A stretch of DNA of 64,000 nt. Source: Anseongella ginsenosidimutans. Lineage in GTDB: Bacteria; Bacteroidota; Bacteroidia; Sphingobacteriales; Sphingobacteriaceae. Position numbers and translations under genes: made by a program. Below the pieces are notes generated by a model. The model saw nothing but the letters and a program-made list of their open reading frames with translations. It was not told the DNA's origin and did not search any database. How positions within the stretch are numbered: the first letter of the stretch is position 1; every line of letters starts with the position of its first letter. The stretch lies in contig JAJUHF010000003.1 of assembly GCA_029268045.1 (NCBI GenBank), forward strand, positions 1 to 64,000, given 5' to 3'. Shown here in pieces: positions 18,401 through 27,283 of the stretch.

Positions 18401-21032
18401 CCGGGTTGCCCTGCTCATCCAGGTTGACAACTTCCACCGGATGATCGGTATCGGTGACCAGAAAATTTGAAAAACCACTTCCTTCAGGAACCTTAATTCC
18501 CACATAGCTGGAATAGGCGTGATAAGGCAGGGAAACATTGCTCACGCTGAAATTGCCACCCGGTTCAAATACTTTTACCAGAAAGTTGGCCTTCAGCATC
18601 CCGGGAGCGCGGTCTCCTGTGGCGATCTGCGGAACGAACGAGCCTTGACCGCGGGCGTTCAGCTGTCCTTTGAAGATAGTCTTGATTTCCCCTTTGAACG
18701 CGGAAACGGGATCGTCGAACGTATAGCCTTTGTACTTATCGAATACGGTTCCCGGATGGGTGAGCCAGGCATCCACAGTGGCACTCAGGTTTTGGGCCAC
18801 CCCGCCGAACAACCAGCGGGCCGCCAGCTGCACGGGCTCGCCTGCATTGCCTGACAAGGCTTTCCGCCCTCCGAAGTCCAGGTCAATCTTCAGCCGGTTG
18901 GGCATGACCGTTTCGATTTTAAGCGTCTTGCTGAATTGTGCACCGCCCACCTTGACCAGGGCGGTCCAATTGCCGGTGGGATCATCCGCGCCGGTGGCGA
19001 AAGGAAACGTATAAAATCCATCGGCCGAGCCGGTCTTCACCTGGCGAAGGTATAACTGGCCCCGCGGATTGATCACCTCGAAGGTTACCGGATGATCGTC
19101 CGGAAGCCGTCCTGATTTATCTTCCAGGATGAAGCTGAGATAGACCGAATCCCCCGGCCTCCATACGCCCCGTTCCCCGTAAATAAAACCTTTCAGTCCC
19201 TGCTGAACCTCACCTCCGCCTACATCAAAGCGACTCAACGGAAGGCTGCTGCCGTCATCGAGTTTCAGGTAACCGCGTTGCTCGCCTTTCCGGGCGATCA
19301 GAAGGAAGGGTTTCCGCTCGGTTTCAAAACGCGCCATACCCGCTGCGTCGCTTTTTCCCTGTTCCATTACCTGCTGCTGGTAATCAAGCAGTTCCAACTC
19401 CACTCCCGCAACCGGTTGGGCCGTGAGCAGGTCGGTTACCGAAACCCACACTTCGTTGCCGGCGCCCCGTTTAACGATTAGCCCCAGATTGGAGGCGATC
19501 ACGTTTTTGCTTGCCCAGCGGCTTTTATTGTAGTAGGCATCATGACAGGGGTTATCCCGCTGTTTCCAGTCGAATCCGTAAGGGTAATATTGATCGTACC
19601 GGCTCCAGAATTCATCGTCTTCGTCAATATTTTCCATGTATCCGACCGGCGTTTCTTCGGTTGGGGCTGTATCTTCCTGACATTCAAATAGCGAATAGGA
19701 TCTCCGGAATCCAATCGTAACCGTATAAATGGCTCCGGGTTCGGTTTTCACCAGTTGATCGATATCCAGTGAGAACCGGTTTTTCCGGCTCAGATCAAGC
19801 GACTGATCGGTATTGAGCCAGATGGTCTTCCGTACCACGGGCCGGGCAACCCGTCGCAGGCCGTAGGTGCTTTCCAGGTCGTTCTGCTGCAGAAACTGAG
19901 GGATGTTATTCTCGTAGATCCGGATGATGCTTACATCGACCGCCTTCAGATTGACGGCTTCAAAAGGCAGTACCAGTTTACCGCTCTGAGGCAGGATCAC
20001 ACCCTTTCCCCGGATTTGGACCGAAGGCATTCTGTTCTCAAAATAGATGGTCCCGGTAACGTTTTGATTCAAGCGATGGTCCCGGTTGCTACGGACTCCT
20101 TCGTGGACTGTCACCTGATAGTCTCCCTCGTACACATCAGGGGCATACACCTTCAGCTGGCTCCCTTCTACAGTATACACAAGATCCGAAACACCGGCCA
20201 CCGTAACCAGTCCTTCCAGATCCTGACCCGGGGAAAGCGGCTGGGAAAACTGCAGCAGGACGTATTGATTCGGTTCATTCACCGCCCGGATTTGAAGTAC
20301 CTTGAAGACATCCCTTCCCGGCACCTCAACCCGGCGTTCGGTCCGTTGATCATCACCAATCGGTTCCCCGTTCCAGGAAAGCGCCAATTCCTTACCGGTC
20401 TGGTCGCGGAGCAGGCTGTCGATGGTAAAATAAGACCGCTTCTCGTCGGCGTGATGCTGCCATCTGATCTCGGTGGCGGTTCCGCCGTAGCGCGCCGTCA
20501 GCAGCTTTTCCACCTGGTCCGGCTCCTCGATATCGGCTGTCAGCACATGACCGCTATATTCCATGTACTCCGGGGAATTGTTTCCGCTTACACGAAGCCC
20601 TTCCTCCACGACTTCAAACGTGGGTTCTATTACCTGAAAGCTGAACTGGAATTCCTTCAGCTGGCTGGGAACTTCCGCCACCTTGGACAGATCGAAAGTC
20701 GCGGTATACATCCGTCCCGCTTTCAGATTTTCAGCGGGGCGGAACTCAATGGTACGGGCATCGACTCGATAGGCCTCCCCGGCAATAGCCGGCTTAAAGC
20801 GGAAAAGCGAGCCAGGCAAGGGGTCATTTCCCCCGGTATGTAAAGCAAACCGGGAAGAGAGGCGAATGCGGATGGGACTTTGCTTTGAAATGGTGCCGGA
20901 GGTAAAGGACTCCACGTATTTGGCAAAAGCGGGGTCAATTTCAGCCGGCTGCTGCTTGCAAGAAATAAGAAGCAGGCCGGTTATGCCTGCAAATACGAAG
21001 AAAAGCCGGGAAAGCACAGGATGGGACTCCAT
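15462..21032 (-). CDS. Bacterial alpha-2-macroglobulin lipoprotein (thioester type)
   Basis: Large envelope lipoprotein thought to trap attacking proteases, paired functionally with PBP1C. The 1856-residue product begins with a lipoprotein signal (lipobox LISC, Cys25). It carries repeated MG domains, an MG2 region with GFIYGERGVWRPGDSVYL, a bait-region stretch and the A2M block with TYTLAIVDEGLLDLTRF, and the thioester motif HGCLEQ with Cys1400. The thioester sits in the alpha-helical TED domain (GYLVRYPHGCLEQITS, then DGGLAYWPG), so this is the covalent-trap (YfhM) type rather than the thioester-less YfaS type. First gene of the run macroglobulin-pbpC-GH109-dipeptidase; a -7 box lies about 42 bp upstream. 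Confidence 0.95.
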   Translation of the reverse strand: MESHPVLSRLFFVFAGITGLLLISCKQQPAEIDPAFAKYVESFTSGTISKQSPIRIRLSSRFALHTGGNDPLPGSLFRFKPAIAGEAYRVDARTIEFRPAENLKAGRMYTATFDLSKVAEVPSQLKEFQFSFQVIEPTFEVVEEGLRVSGNNSPEYMEYSGHVLTADIEEPDQVEKLLTARYGGTATEIRWQHHADEKRSYFTIDSLLRDQTGKELALSWNGEPIGDDQRTERRVEVPGRDVFKVLQIRAVNEPNQYVLLQFSQPLSPGQDLEGLVTVAGVSDLVYTVEGSQLKVYAPDVYEGDYQVTVHEGVRSNRDHRLNQNVTGTIYFENRMPSVQIRGKGVILPQSGKLVLPFEAVNLKAVDVSIIRIYENNIPQFLQQNDLESTYGLRRVARPVVRKTIWLNTDQSLDLSRKNRFSLDIDQLVKTEPGAIYTVTIGFRRSYSLFECQEDTAPTEETPVGYMENIDEDDEFWSRYDQYYPYGFDWKQRDNPCHDAYYNKSRWASKNVIASNLGLIVKRGAGNEVWVSVTDLLTAQPVAGVELELLDYQQQVMEQGKSDAAGMARFETERKPFLLIARKGEQRGYLKLDDGSSLPLSRFDVGGGEVQQGLKGFIYGERGVWRPGDSVYLSFILEDKSGRLPDDHPVTFEVINPRGQLYLRQVKTGSADGFYTFPFATGADDPTGNWTALVKVGGAQFSKTLKIETVMPNRLKIDLDFGGRKALSGNAGEPVQLAARWLFGGVAQNLSATVDAWLTHPGTVFDKYKGYTFDDPVSAFKGEIKTIFKGQLNARGQGSFVPQIATGDRAPGMLKANFLVKVFEPGGNFSVSNVSLPYHAYSSYVGIKVPEGSGFSNFLVTDTDHPVEVVNLDEQGNPVKGSRKVQVSLYKVQWRWWWDESGDDFSNFAQDSYNKLLQEQEVTLQNGRGQWNLNVAYPEWGRYLIRVKDLESGHTTGQTVYIDWPGWNQRMRDENPTEAAMLSFTANKEKFQVGDEVVLTIPSAEGGRCLVSIESGSKVIRTFWTGTDEGQTVFKFKAEKEMAPNVYVNVSLLQPHAQTKNDLPIRMYGVIPILVEDSETILDPVISMPSSIRPKEPASVTVSESRGKAMTYTLAIVDEGLLDLTRFQTPDPHEAFYTREALGVKTWDLFDAVVGAWGGDLERILSIGGDGELNLDAGAARANRFKPVVKFMGPYRLKKGQKQTHTFQLDPYIGAVRVMVVGADRGAYGRAEKSVAVKKPLMLLATLPRILAPGEKLRMPVTVFSSAEGSRQVQLKVSTNGLLQPVSAGQSMRTVRFAEAGEQLVYVEMEVGNSTGIARVNVSASTGDQQASYEVELDVRNPNPVITNVLSQEIAPGESQRVTLVPIGEEGSGTAHLELSSIPAVELAKTLGYLVRYPHGCLEQITSTVFPQLVVEQLGDPGEQEKAAISRNVKAGIQRIKGYQRSDGGLAYWPGASESDEWSTSYAGHFLLEARERGYTLPPGFWDQWMKYQRNRALAWSPGYYNFQGGDLMQAYRLYLLAAAGSPEMGAMNRLREFEYMNPVAGWMLAAAYQLAGQTEAAAQLAARLPLKAPAYSKPGPTFGSSLRDKAMLLQALVTMGRREQARELLNEVARGLSGATWYSTHTTAWSLIAIAGYCGRNPQGGGIHADFKSGKQSENVQTSAYLKSIPLRLSGNQQEATIRNEGENSLFVRWIISGQPAPGADPLPAINTERLKMNVRYTGLAGEPVDPLRLAQGTDFIAEVTLTNPGTWGDYENLALSQVFPSGWEIINTRMSGEGNVLLSSPFAYQDIRDDRVYTYFNLAGKASVTYHVMLNAAYPGRFYQPPVYCEAMYDAGVSARTAGRWVEVYSPMEEN

Positions 21033-21073
21033 GGTGTTTTATTTAAATTCAACCTAAATTTGCAATAAAAGCA

Positions 21074-21081
21074 CAAAAATA
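21074..21081 (-). promoter_or_regulatory. Bacteroidota -7 box upstream of the macroglobulin-pbpC operon
   Basis: Minus-strand TATTTTTG matches TAnnTTTG exactly, 41 bp before the ATG at 21032. No convincing -33 TTG is seen at 17-20 bp. It lies in the short AT-rich gap between this operon and the end of the 134-residue gene. Confidence 0.4.
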
Positions 21082-21109
21082 CAAGTCCCTATTCCCGGCA
21101 GGAGATATC

Positions 21110-21514
21110 TTAACCTATAATTACGCCCGGTTTGTTTACCAAGGGCACGCGTACCAGATTTTCCTCCACGATGCTTTCGGGAAGGAAAATAAATTTTTTA
21201 TCGTAGATCGTACCATGCAGATAGTAGCTCAGCCAGTATTCGTTGTTCAGACCGAACACCTGCTCGTCGATCAACTCCACCAGCGCATATTCCCGGGCTT
21301 CGATGCGCGGAAAAGCATGACGCAGGACCGAGGTTTTCACTTCCTTGCCGTCTTTGGTCCCGTAGCCCTTGGAGCTGATCATGACCGTCTCGATCGCCTC
21401 GTCCTTCAGGTTAAGCAAAAACACGCGCCAGCTCTTCGCTTCAGCGGAAGCTTCTTCAAGCACCACCGCTACGGCGATATCTCTGACTTCGTTTTTAGGA
21501 AGATGGCTAAGCAT
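21110..21514 (-). CDS. Conserved-looking protein of unknown function downstream of topA
   Basis: I do not recognise a named family. The 134-residue product has no signal peptide or membrane segment. It looks like an alternating alpha/beta cytoplasmic protein: MLSHLPKNEVRDIAVAVVLEE, WRVFLLNLKDEAIETVMISSKGYG, then YALVELIDEQVFGLNNEYWLSYYL and IFLPESIVEENLVRVPL. The aromatic, well-ordered composition and normal codon use argue for a real gene. It starts 25 bp after the topA stop in the same direction and is probably co-transcribed with it. I recall similar short proteins from other Bacteroidota but cannot name a function. Confidence 0.7.
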   Translation of the reverse strand: MLSHLPKNEVRDIAVAVVLEEASAEAKSWRVFLLNLKDEAIETVMISSKGYGTKDGKEVKTSVLRHAFPRIEAREYALVELIDEQVFGLNNEYWLSYYLHGTIYDKKFIFLPESIVEENLVRVPLVNKPGVIIG

Positions 21515-21539
21515 AACAGCGTCGGATGTATAATTTCGA

Positions 21540-23882
21540 TTATTTCGATTTGCGCCGCGATTTCGATTTTGGATTGGCTTTGGCTTCTTCGGCCAGCCTC
21601 ACGCAGTCTTCATAGCTCAGCGACGCCGGGTCGGTGCCCTTGGGAATTTTTACATTCTGCTTTCCAAAAGCGATAAATGGACCCCAACGTCCATTAAGCA
21701 CCTTCACATCCGGGTTTTCATCGAAGGTCTTGATGGTCTTTTCAGCGTCTTTCTTTCGCTTCTCCTGAATGATTCCGATGGCCTGCTCTTCGGTCACATC
21801 CAGCGGCTCAATGCCTTTAGGAATGGAATAAAACTTTTTATTGTGCAGGATATACGGACCGAACCGGCCGATATTCACCTGCATTTCCTGGTCTTCAAAG
21901 AATCCGATCTTCCGAGGCATTTTGAACAATTCCAGCGCCTCTTCCAACTGAATGGTTTCAATGGACTGGTTTCCGCGCAGACTGGCATATTTGGGCTTTT
22001 CCTCTTCACTGCTGTCTCCCAACTGCACAAACGGACCGTACCGGCCGATGCGAACCGATACCCGCTTCCCGCTCACCGGATCAACCCCCAGCTCGCGCTC
22101 GCCGGTAGCTTTGTCGGCCTCCTGCAGGGTCTTTTCAACATTCTGGCGGAACGGACCGTAAAATTCCTCCAGCATCCGGGTCCACTCTTTCATGCCTTGG
22201 GCTATCTCATCGAATTCCTTTTCGACCCGGGCGGTAAAATGGTAATCCATGATGCCGTTAAAATGCTGCAACAGGAAGTCGTTGACTACCGCTCCTACAT
22301 CACTGGGAAAAAGTTTGTTTTTCTCGGCGCCGGTGATCTCGGTTGCGATTTCCTTTTGAACACCCGCGGTCGTCTCCGACCCCTTCGACTTACGGTACGT
22401 AAAGACCCGGTAATCACGGGGTTTCCCCTCCCGGTCTTCCTTGGATACATAACCCCGCTTTTGGATCGTCGAAATCGTGGGTGCATAGGTGGATGGCCGT
22501 CCAATCCCCAGTTCCTCCAGTTTTTTAACCAGACTCGCCTCCGTGTACCGGGCGGGAGCGCGTGAAAACCGCTCGGTTGCCCGCATCTCCTCCAAATCAA
22601 GCTGCTGCCCTTTGGTCAGCGGAGGCAAGACGCCCTTGACTTCCGATGTGTTCTCATCGTCGTCGTCGGTGGATTCGATGTACACCTTCAGAAAACCGTC
22701 AAATTTCAGCACTTCACCTTCAGCGACCAATTCTTCATCGCGGGTGGAAACGCCTATTCTGACACTGGTTTTCTCAAATTCGGCTTCGCTCATCTGGGAG
22801 GCGATGGCCCGCTTCCAGATCAATTCGTAAAGCCGCTGTTCTGCGGAATCGCCTTCAATGCTGTGTTGCCCGAAGTAGGTCGGCCGGATGGCCTCGTGCG
22901 CTTCCTGGGCTCCGGAGCTTTTGGTTTTATACCTTCTCAGTTTATGATACCGTTCCCCATAGGCTTTGCTGATTTCCTGCCGGGCGCCTTCCAGGGCCGT
23001 GTCGGACAGATTGACCGAATCGGTACGCATGTAGGTGATCTTACCCGATTCATACAGCCGTTGGGCCACCACCATGGTGCGCGACACGGAAAAGCCCAGT
23101 TTCCGCGAAGCCTCCTGCTGAAGCGTGGAGGTGGTAAACGGCGGAGCCGGTGTCCTTCGCGAAGGCTTCACCTCCAGACTGTTCACGGTGAAGTCCGCAG
23201 CCATGCAATCCGACAGAAATGCGGTGGCTTCCTCCTCCTGCCGGAAGCGCTTGGGGAGCTCCGCTTTCAGGACCGCTTTCCCGTTTACACGGAAAACGGC
23301 TGTGATCCGAAATTGCGCTTCGGGTACAAAGGCATTGATCTCCCGCTCCCGCTCGACAATCAGGCGAACCGCTACGGATTGTACCCTTCCGGCGGACAGG
23401 GACGGTTTTACTTTCTTCCAAAGGACAGGCGACAACTCAAAACCCACCAGGCGGTCCAACACACGCCGCGCCTGCTGGGCACGGACCAGGTCGTAATCGA
23501 TCTGCCTGGGGTTTTCGATCGCAGCTAAAATGGCCGGTTTGGTGATCTCATGGAATACGATCCGCCTCACTTTTTCTTCAGGGAGTTTCAATACTTCCGC
23601 CAGATGCCAGGAAATGGCTTCCCCTTCCCGGTCCTCATCCGTTGCCAGCCAGATCACTTCCGCCTTCTTCGCCAACTTTTTCAATTCTTCCACCACCGGT
23701 TTCTTATCGGCCGGAACTTCGTATTTTTGTGAAAAATCGTTCTCCACATCAATGGCGTCGTCACCCTTGACCAGGTCCCGGATATGCCCATAACTTGATT
23801 TCACAAGAAAGTCAGGGCCTAAATAGCCTTCTATAGTTTTCGCCTTTGCCGGCGATTCCACGATCAATAAGTTTTTTGCCAT
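21540..23882 (-). CDS. topA: DNA topoisomerase I
   Basis: Type IA topoisomerase that relaxes negative supercoils. The 780-residue protein has the N-terminal Toprim domain (LLIVESPAKAKTIEGYLG; acidic DEDREGEAISWHL), a cleavage domain with active-site Tyr284 in ITYMRTDSVNLS, the IGRPSTYAPTIS motif, and a C-terminal tail of Topo-C type repeats (VSVRIGRYGPFVQLGD, VNIGRFGPYILHN, LNGRWGPFIAFGKQNV). No tetracysteine zinc fingers are present, unlike E. coli TopA; instead there are three GxyGPf repeats and a basic lysine-rich end (SKSRRKSK). Start ATG 23882 has the canonical MAKNLLIVESPAKA. Confidence 0.97.
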   Translation of the reverse strand: MAKNLLIVESPAKAKTIEGYLGPDFLVKSSYGHIRDLVKGDDAIDVENDFSQKYEVPADKKPVVEELKKLAKKAEVIWLATDEDREGEAISWHLAEVLKLPEEKVRRIVFHEITKPAILAAIENPRQIDYDLVRAQQARRVLDRLVGFELSPVLWKKVKPSLSAGRVQSVAVRLIVEREREINAFVPEAQFRITAVFRVNGKAVLKAELPKRFRQEEEATAFLSDCMAADFTVNSLEVKPSRRTPAPPFTTSTLQQEASRKLGFSVSRTMVVAQRLYESGKITYMRTDSVNLSDTALEGARQEISKAYGERYHKLRRYKTKSSGAQEAHEAIRPTYFGQHSIEGDSAEQRLYELIWKRAIASQMSEAEFEKTSVRIGVSTRDEELVAEGEVLKFDGFLKVYIESTDDDDENTSEVKGVLPPLTKGQQLDLEEMRATERFSRAPARYTEASLVKKLEELGIGRPSTYAPTISTIQKRGYVSKEDREGKPRDYRVFTYRKSKGSETTAGVQKEIATEITGAEKNKLFPSDVGAVVNDFLLQHFNGIMDYHFTARVEKEFDEIAQGMKEWTRMLEEFYGPFRQNVEKTLQEADKATGERELGVDPVSGKRVSVRIGRYGPFVQLGDSSEEEKPKYASLRGNQSIETIQLEEALELFKMPRKIGFFEDQEMQVNIGRFGPYILHNKKFYSIPKGIEPLDVTEEQAIGIIQEKRKKDAEKTIKTFDENPDVKVLNGRWGPFIAFGKQNVKIPKGTDPASLSYEDCVRLAEEAKANPKSKSRRKSK

Positions 23883-24030
23883 TCGGTTTAATGCTGCTGA
23901 CCGGACAGTACCTCATTTGCCTGACCGGCATTCCGCAAAGAAAGAGATTTGGTTTCAAAAACAAAAACTATTGGACGGAAACCTTACCCTTTCCGGCACT
24001 GGCAGGGATTCCGTCACCGGTTCCCGAGGG

Positions 24031-25665
24031 TCAGGTTTGAATGAGTCCGGGGTTGAATCGTTTCCCCAGGGGCGCGTGATTGGCCGCGGCAATGCCCTCG
24101 GAGATTATCCGCCGGGTGTCCAGTGGATCAATGATCGCATCCACCCACAGGCGCGAAGCGGCGTAGTATGGCGACAACTGGGCGTTGTAGCGTTCGGTTA
24201 TTTCCTTCAGCAGGGCCTGCTCCGATTCCTTGCCGATTTCCTGGCCCGCCGCCTTCAGGGCCGACTCCTGGATCTGCAGTAAGGTTTTGGCCGCCTGATC
24301 TCCACCCATCACGCCCATGCGCGCACTTGGCCAGGCCAGCATCAACCGGGGATCGTAGGCTTTTCCGCACATCGCGTAATTACCTGCTCCAAACGAATTG
24401 CCCACCACCACGGTAAATTTGGGAACCACCGAGTTGGCCACCGCATTGACCATTTTCGCGCCGTCTTTAATAATCCCTCCATGTTCCGAGCGCGTTCCTA
24501 CCATAAAGCCGGTGACATCCTGCAAAAAGAGCAGGGGGATGGTTTTCTGGTTACAGTTCATGATAAAGCGGGTCGCCTTGTCGGCCGAATCTGAGTAGAT
24601 GACGCCGCCGAATTGCATTTCCCCGGACCGGGTTTTCACAACCGTACGCTGGTTTGCCACAATGCCCACCGCCCAGCCATCAATCCGCGCCAGGCCGCAA
24701 ATAATGCTTTGTCCGTAACCCGCTTTGTATTCATCCAGCTCAGAGGCATCCACCAGGCGGTAAATGATTTCCCGCATATCGTAGGGCTTATTCCGGTCAT
24801 GAGGCAGCAAGCCGTATATTTCCTGTTCGTCCTTGCGGGGTTTCTGGGGGGCGGCCCGGTTAAAGCCTGCCAGCGAGACCGCTCCCAGCTTATCCATGAT
24901 CCGGCGGATCGCCTCCAGACAAGCGTAATCATCGGGAAATTTATAATCGGTCACTCCGGAAATTTCACAATGGGTCTCCGCTCCGCCCAGGGTCTGGTTA
25001 TCGGTTTCCTCTCCAATCGCCGACTTGACCAAATACGATCCGGCCAGAAATACCGAACCTGTCCCCTCCACGATCAGGGCCTCGTCACTCATCACCGGCA
25101 AGTACGCCCCCCCGGCCACACAGCTTCCCATGATCGCTGCGATCTGCACAATTCCCATGGATGACATGTGGGCGTTATTTCGAAAAATCCGTCCAAAATG
25201 TTCCTTATCCGGAAAAATTTCATCCTGAAGCGGTAAGAATACGCCCGCGCTATCCACCAGGTAAATGATCGGAAGCCGGTTGTCCATGGCAATTTCCTGG
25301 GCCCGCAGATTCTTTTTGGCCGTCATCGGAAACCAGGCGCCTGCTTTCACCGTGGCGTCATTGGCCACCACCACACATTGTTTCCCCGATACGTAACCGA
25401 TCCCGGCAATCACCCCCGCCGAGGGGCATCCGCCGTATTCACCATACATTCCATCGGCTGCCAGGGCGCCGATCTCCAGAAAATGGCTGTCCTTATCCAG
25501 AAGGTGCCGGATCCGTTCTCTGGCAAGCAGTTTCCCTTTTGCCTTTTGTTTGGCTGCATTGGCCTGGCCTCCCCCCTCCAGCACAGCCTGCTGCTTTGCC
25601 CGCAGTTCATTCAGGAGCTGTCTGTTGAAATCCTGATTTCTTTCAAAGTCGAGACTTTCCGGCAT
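24031..25665 (-). CDS. Acyl-CoA carboxylase carboxyltransferase (beta) subunit, methylcrotonyl-CoA type
   Basis: Biotin-dependent carboxyltransferase subunit that moves the carboxyl group from biotin to an acyl-CoA; the best match by motif is 3-methylcrotonyl-CoA carboxylase beta (leucine catabolism). The 544-residue protein has two crotonase-like halves: KGKLLARERI and LVDSAGVFLPLQDEIFPDKEHFGRIF in the N half, and LLFLQDVTGFMVGTRSEHGGIIKDGAKMV with GNSFGAGNYAMCGKAYDP in the C half. ATG 25665 was chosen; the track extends 46 codons into guaB. It follows guaB by 11 bp. The biotin carboxylase/biotin-carrier alpha subunit is not in the window, so the exact substrate is unproven. Confidence 0.9.
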   Translation of the reverse strand: MPESLDFERNQDFNRQLLNELRAKQQAVLEGGGQANAAKQKAKGKLLARERIRHLLDKDSHFLEIGALAADGMYGEYGGCPSAGVIAGIGYVSGKQCVVVANDATVKAGAWFPMTAKKNLRAQEIAMDNRLPIIYLVDSAGVFLPLQDEIFPDKEHFGRIFRNNAHMSSMGIVQIAAIMGSCVAGGAYLPVMSDEALIVEGTGSVFLAGSYLVKSAIGEETDNQTLGGAETHCEISGVTDYKFPDDYACLEAIRRIMDKLGAVSLAGFNRAAPQKPRKDEQEIYGLLPHDRNKPYDMREIIYRLVDASELDEYKAGYGQSIICGLARIDGWAVGIVANQRTVVKTRSGEMQFGGVIYSDSADKATRFIMNCNQKTIPLLFLQDVTGFMVGTRSEHGGIIKDGAKMVNAVANSVVPKFTVVVGNSFGAGNYAMCGKAYDPRLMLAWPSARMGVMGGDQAAKTLLQIQESALKAAGQEIGKESEQALLKEITERYNAQLSPYYAASRLWVDAIIDPLDTRRIISEGIAAANHAPLGKRFNPGLIQT

Positions 25666-25676
25666 TCCTGTATTGC

Positions 25677-27146
25677 TTACCTCGAATAATTCGGTGCTTC
25701 TTTGGTAATGATGATGTCGTGCGGATGGCTTTCGCGAAGTCCCGCCGCGGTGATCTTGACAAACCGGGCTTTTTGAAGATCCTCGATCGTGGCTGCGCCG
25801 CAATAACCCATACCGGCACGCAAACCGCCGATGTATTGGTGCATAACCTCCTGCAGGGTACCTTTATAGGGAACCCTGCCCACAATACCCTCGGGCACCA
25901 GTTTTTTAATATCGTCTTCCACGTCCTGGAAATAACGGTCTTTCGAGCCGCGCTCCATCGCTTCCACCGAACCCATGCCCCGGTAGGATTTGAATTTCCT
26001 TCCTTCGTAAATAATGGTTTCGCCAGGTGATTCTTCCACGCCGGCGAACAGCGACCCGGCCATGACCGAACTGGCTCCTGCCGCAATGGCCTTTACGATG
26101 TCCCCCGTCTGTTTGATCCCGCCGTCTGCAATAACAGGAACCCCCATCCCTTCCAGGGCCCGGGCCGCATCGTAAACGGCGCTGAGCTGCGGAACCCCCA
26201 CGCCGGCAACCACGCGTGTCGTACAGATGGATCCCGGCCCGATACCGACTTTCACTCCGTCCACTCCGGCATCGGCAAGCGCCTTGGCTCCTTCCCCGGT
26301 ACCCACGTTGCCTGCGATGATATCCAGATCCGGAAAACGTGCTTTTACCTTTTTCACTTCGTTGATCACTCCCCGGGAATGCCCGTGGGCTGTATCGATA
26401 ATGACCACGTCCACACCGGCGTTCACCAGGGCGGCAACCCGCTCCAGGGTGTCTGCCGTAACGCCAACGGCAGCGCCTACCCGCAACCGTCCGTGGTCGT
26501 CCTTGCATGCGGTGGGGAAATTCTTGAATTTCTGAATATCCTTGTAGGTAATCAGTCCACTTAATTTTCCTTCCTTGTTTACTACCGGCAGCTTCTCGAT
26601 TTTATGGTTCTGAAGGATTTCTTCAGCCTGGGTCAGATCCGTGCCTTCCGGGGCGGTCACCAGGTTGTGACGGGTCATGACCTGTCCCACCTTCAGGGTG
26701 GTGTCCCGCTGAAAACGGAGGTCCCGGTTGGTGAGGATCCCCACCAGTTTGCAGTTGTCTTCCACGATCGGGATCCCGCCGATCTTGTATTCTTTCATCA
26801 GGTTGAGCGCCTCTTCCAGCGTCGCGTCCTCCCGGAGGGTAACCGGGTCGAGGATCATGCCGCTTTCCGAGCGTTTGACCTTTCTCACCTCCAGGGCCTG
26901 CCGCTCGATGCTCATGTTTTTATGGAGAATCCCAATGCCGCCTTCCTGGGCAATGGCGATGGCCAGAGCCGATTCAGTCACCGTATCCATGGCGGCTGAC
27001 ACGACGGGAATATTGATCTGAATGTTCCGCGTAAGTTTGGTCTGCGTATTGACTTCGCGAGGAAGGATCTCGGAATAAGCCGGAATGAGTAGCACGTCAT
27101 CGTATGTGAGGCCTTCTCCGGTGAATTTTGAGGGGTCTGACTGCAT
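25677..27146 (-). CDS. guaB: IMP dehydrogenase
   Basis: Catalyses NAD-dependent oxidation of IMP to XMP, the first committed step to GMP. The 489-residue protein has the (beta/alpha)8 barrel start with [17 protein letters not shown], two CBS domains at about 95-205 (regulatory), the catalytic loop [11 protein letters not shown] with Cys308, the flap [11 protein letters not shown], and the C-terminal [17 protein letters not shown] 27146. A minus-strand TAATTTTG box lies 37 bp upstream, after a strong hairpin that probably ends the amt transcript. The carboxylase beta subunit follows 11 bp downstream and is likely co-transcribed. Confidence 0.98.
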   Translation of the reverse strand: MQSDPSKFTGEGLTYDDVLLIPAYSEILPREVNTQTKLTRNIQINIPVVSAAMDTVTESALAIAIAQEGGIGILHKNMSIERQALEVRKVKRSESGMILDPVTLREDATLEEALNLMKEYKIGGIPIVEDNCKLVGILTNRDLRFQRDTTLKVGQVMTRHNLVTAPEGTDLTQAEEILQNHKIEKLPVVNKEGKLSGLITYKDIQKFKNFPTACKDDHGRLRVGAAVGVTADTLERVAALVNAGVDVVIIDTAHGHSRGVINEVKKVKARFPDLDIIAGNVGTGEGAKALADAGVDGVKVGIGPGSICTTRVVAGVGVPQLSAVYDAARALEGMGVPVIADGGIKQTGDIVKAIAAGASSVMAGSLFAGVEESPGETIIYEGRKFKSYRGMGSVEAMERGSKDRYFQDVEDDIKKLVPEGIVGRVPYKGTLQEVMHQYIGGLRAGMGYCGAATIEDLQKARFVKITAAGLRESHPHDIIITKEAPNYSR

Positions 27147-27183
27147 GGCAAATAATAGAATTAAGGGTATATTATTTGCCGCA

Positions 27184-27191
27184 CAAAATTA
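27184..27191 (-). promoter_or_regulatory. Bacteroidota -7 box upstream of guaB
   Basis: Minus strand TAATTTTG, an exact TAnnTTTG match, ending about 37 bp before the guaB ATG. No clear -33 element. Confidence 0.42.
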
Positions 27192-27216
27192 GCAATTTTT
27201 TCCGAATTATAATGAT

Positions 27217-27261
27217 CGCGTCCCTACTTTCTCACCGAAACCGGAGGAAAGCAGGGACGCG
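27217..27261 (-). terminator. Long hairpin between amt and guaB
   Basis: CGCGTCCCT and AGGGACGCG pair perfectly as the outer stem, and CTTTC/GAAAG continue the stem inside after one mismatch, leaving a loop of about 15 bases. It lies 23 bp after the amt stop and before the guaB promoter, both on the minus strand. The following bases are AT-rich but without a clean T-run, so it may be a terminator or an mRNA 3' end protector. Confidence 0.5.
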
Positions 27262-27283
27262 GAGGAACAAATCGGAAAAGAGA

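Noticed and set aside
20016-20843. 275-aa plus-strand ORF inside the macroglobulin gene
   Set aside because: Antisense shadow created by high-GC codon bias; no recognisable features.
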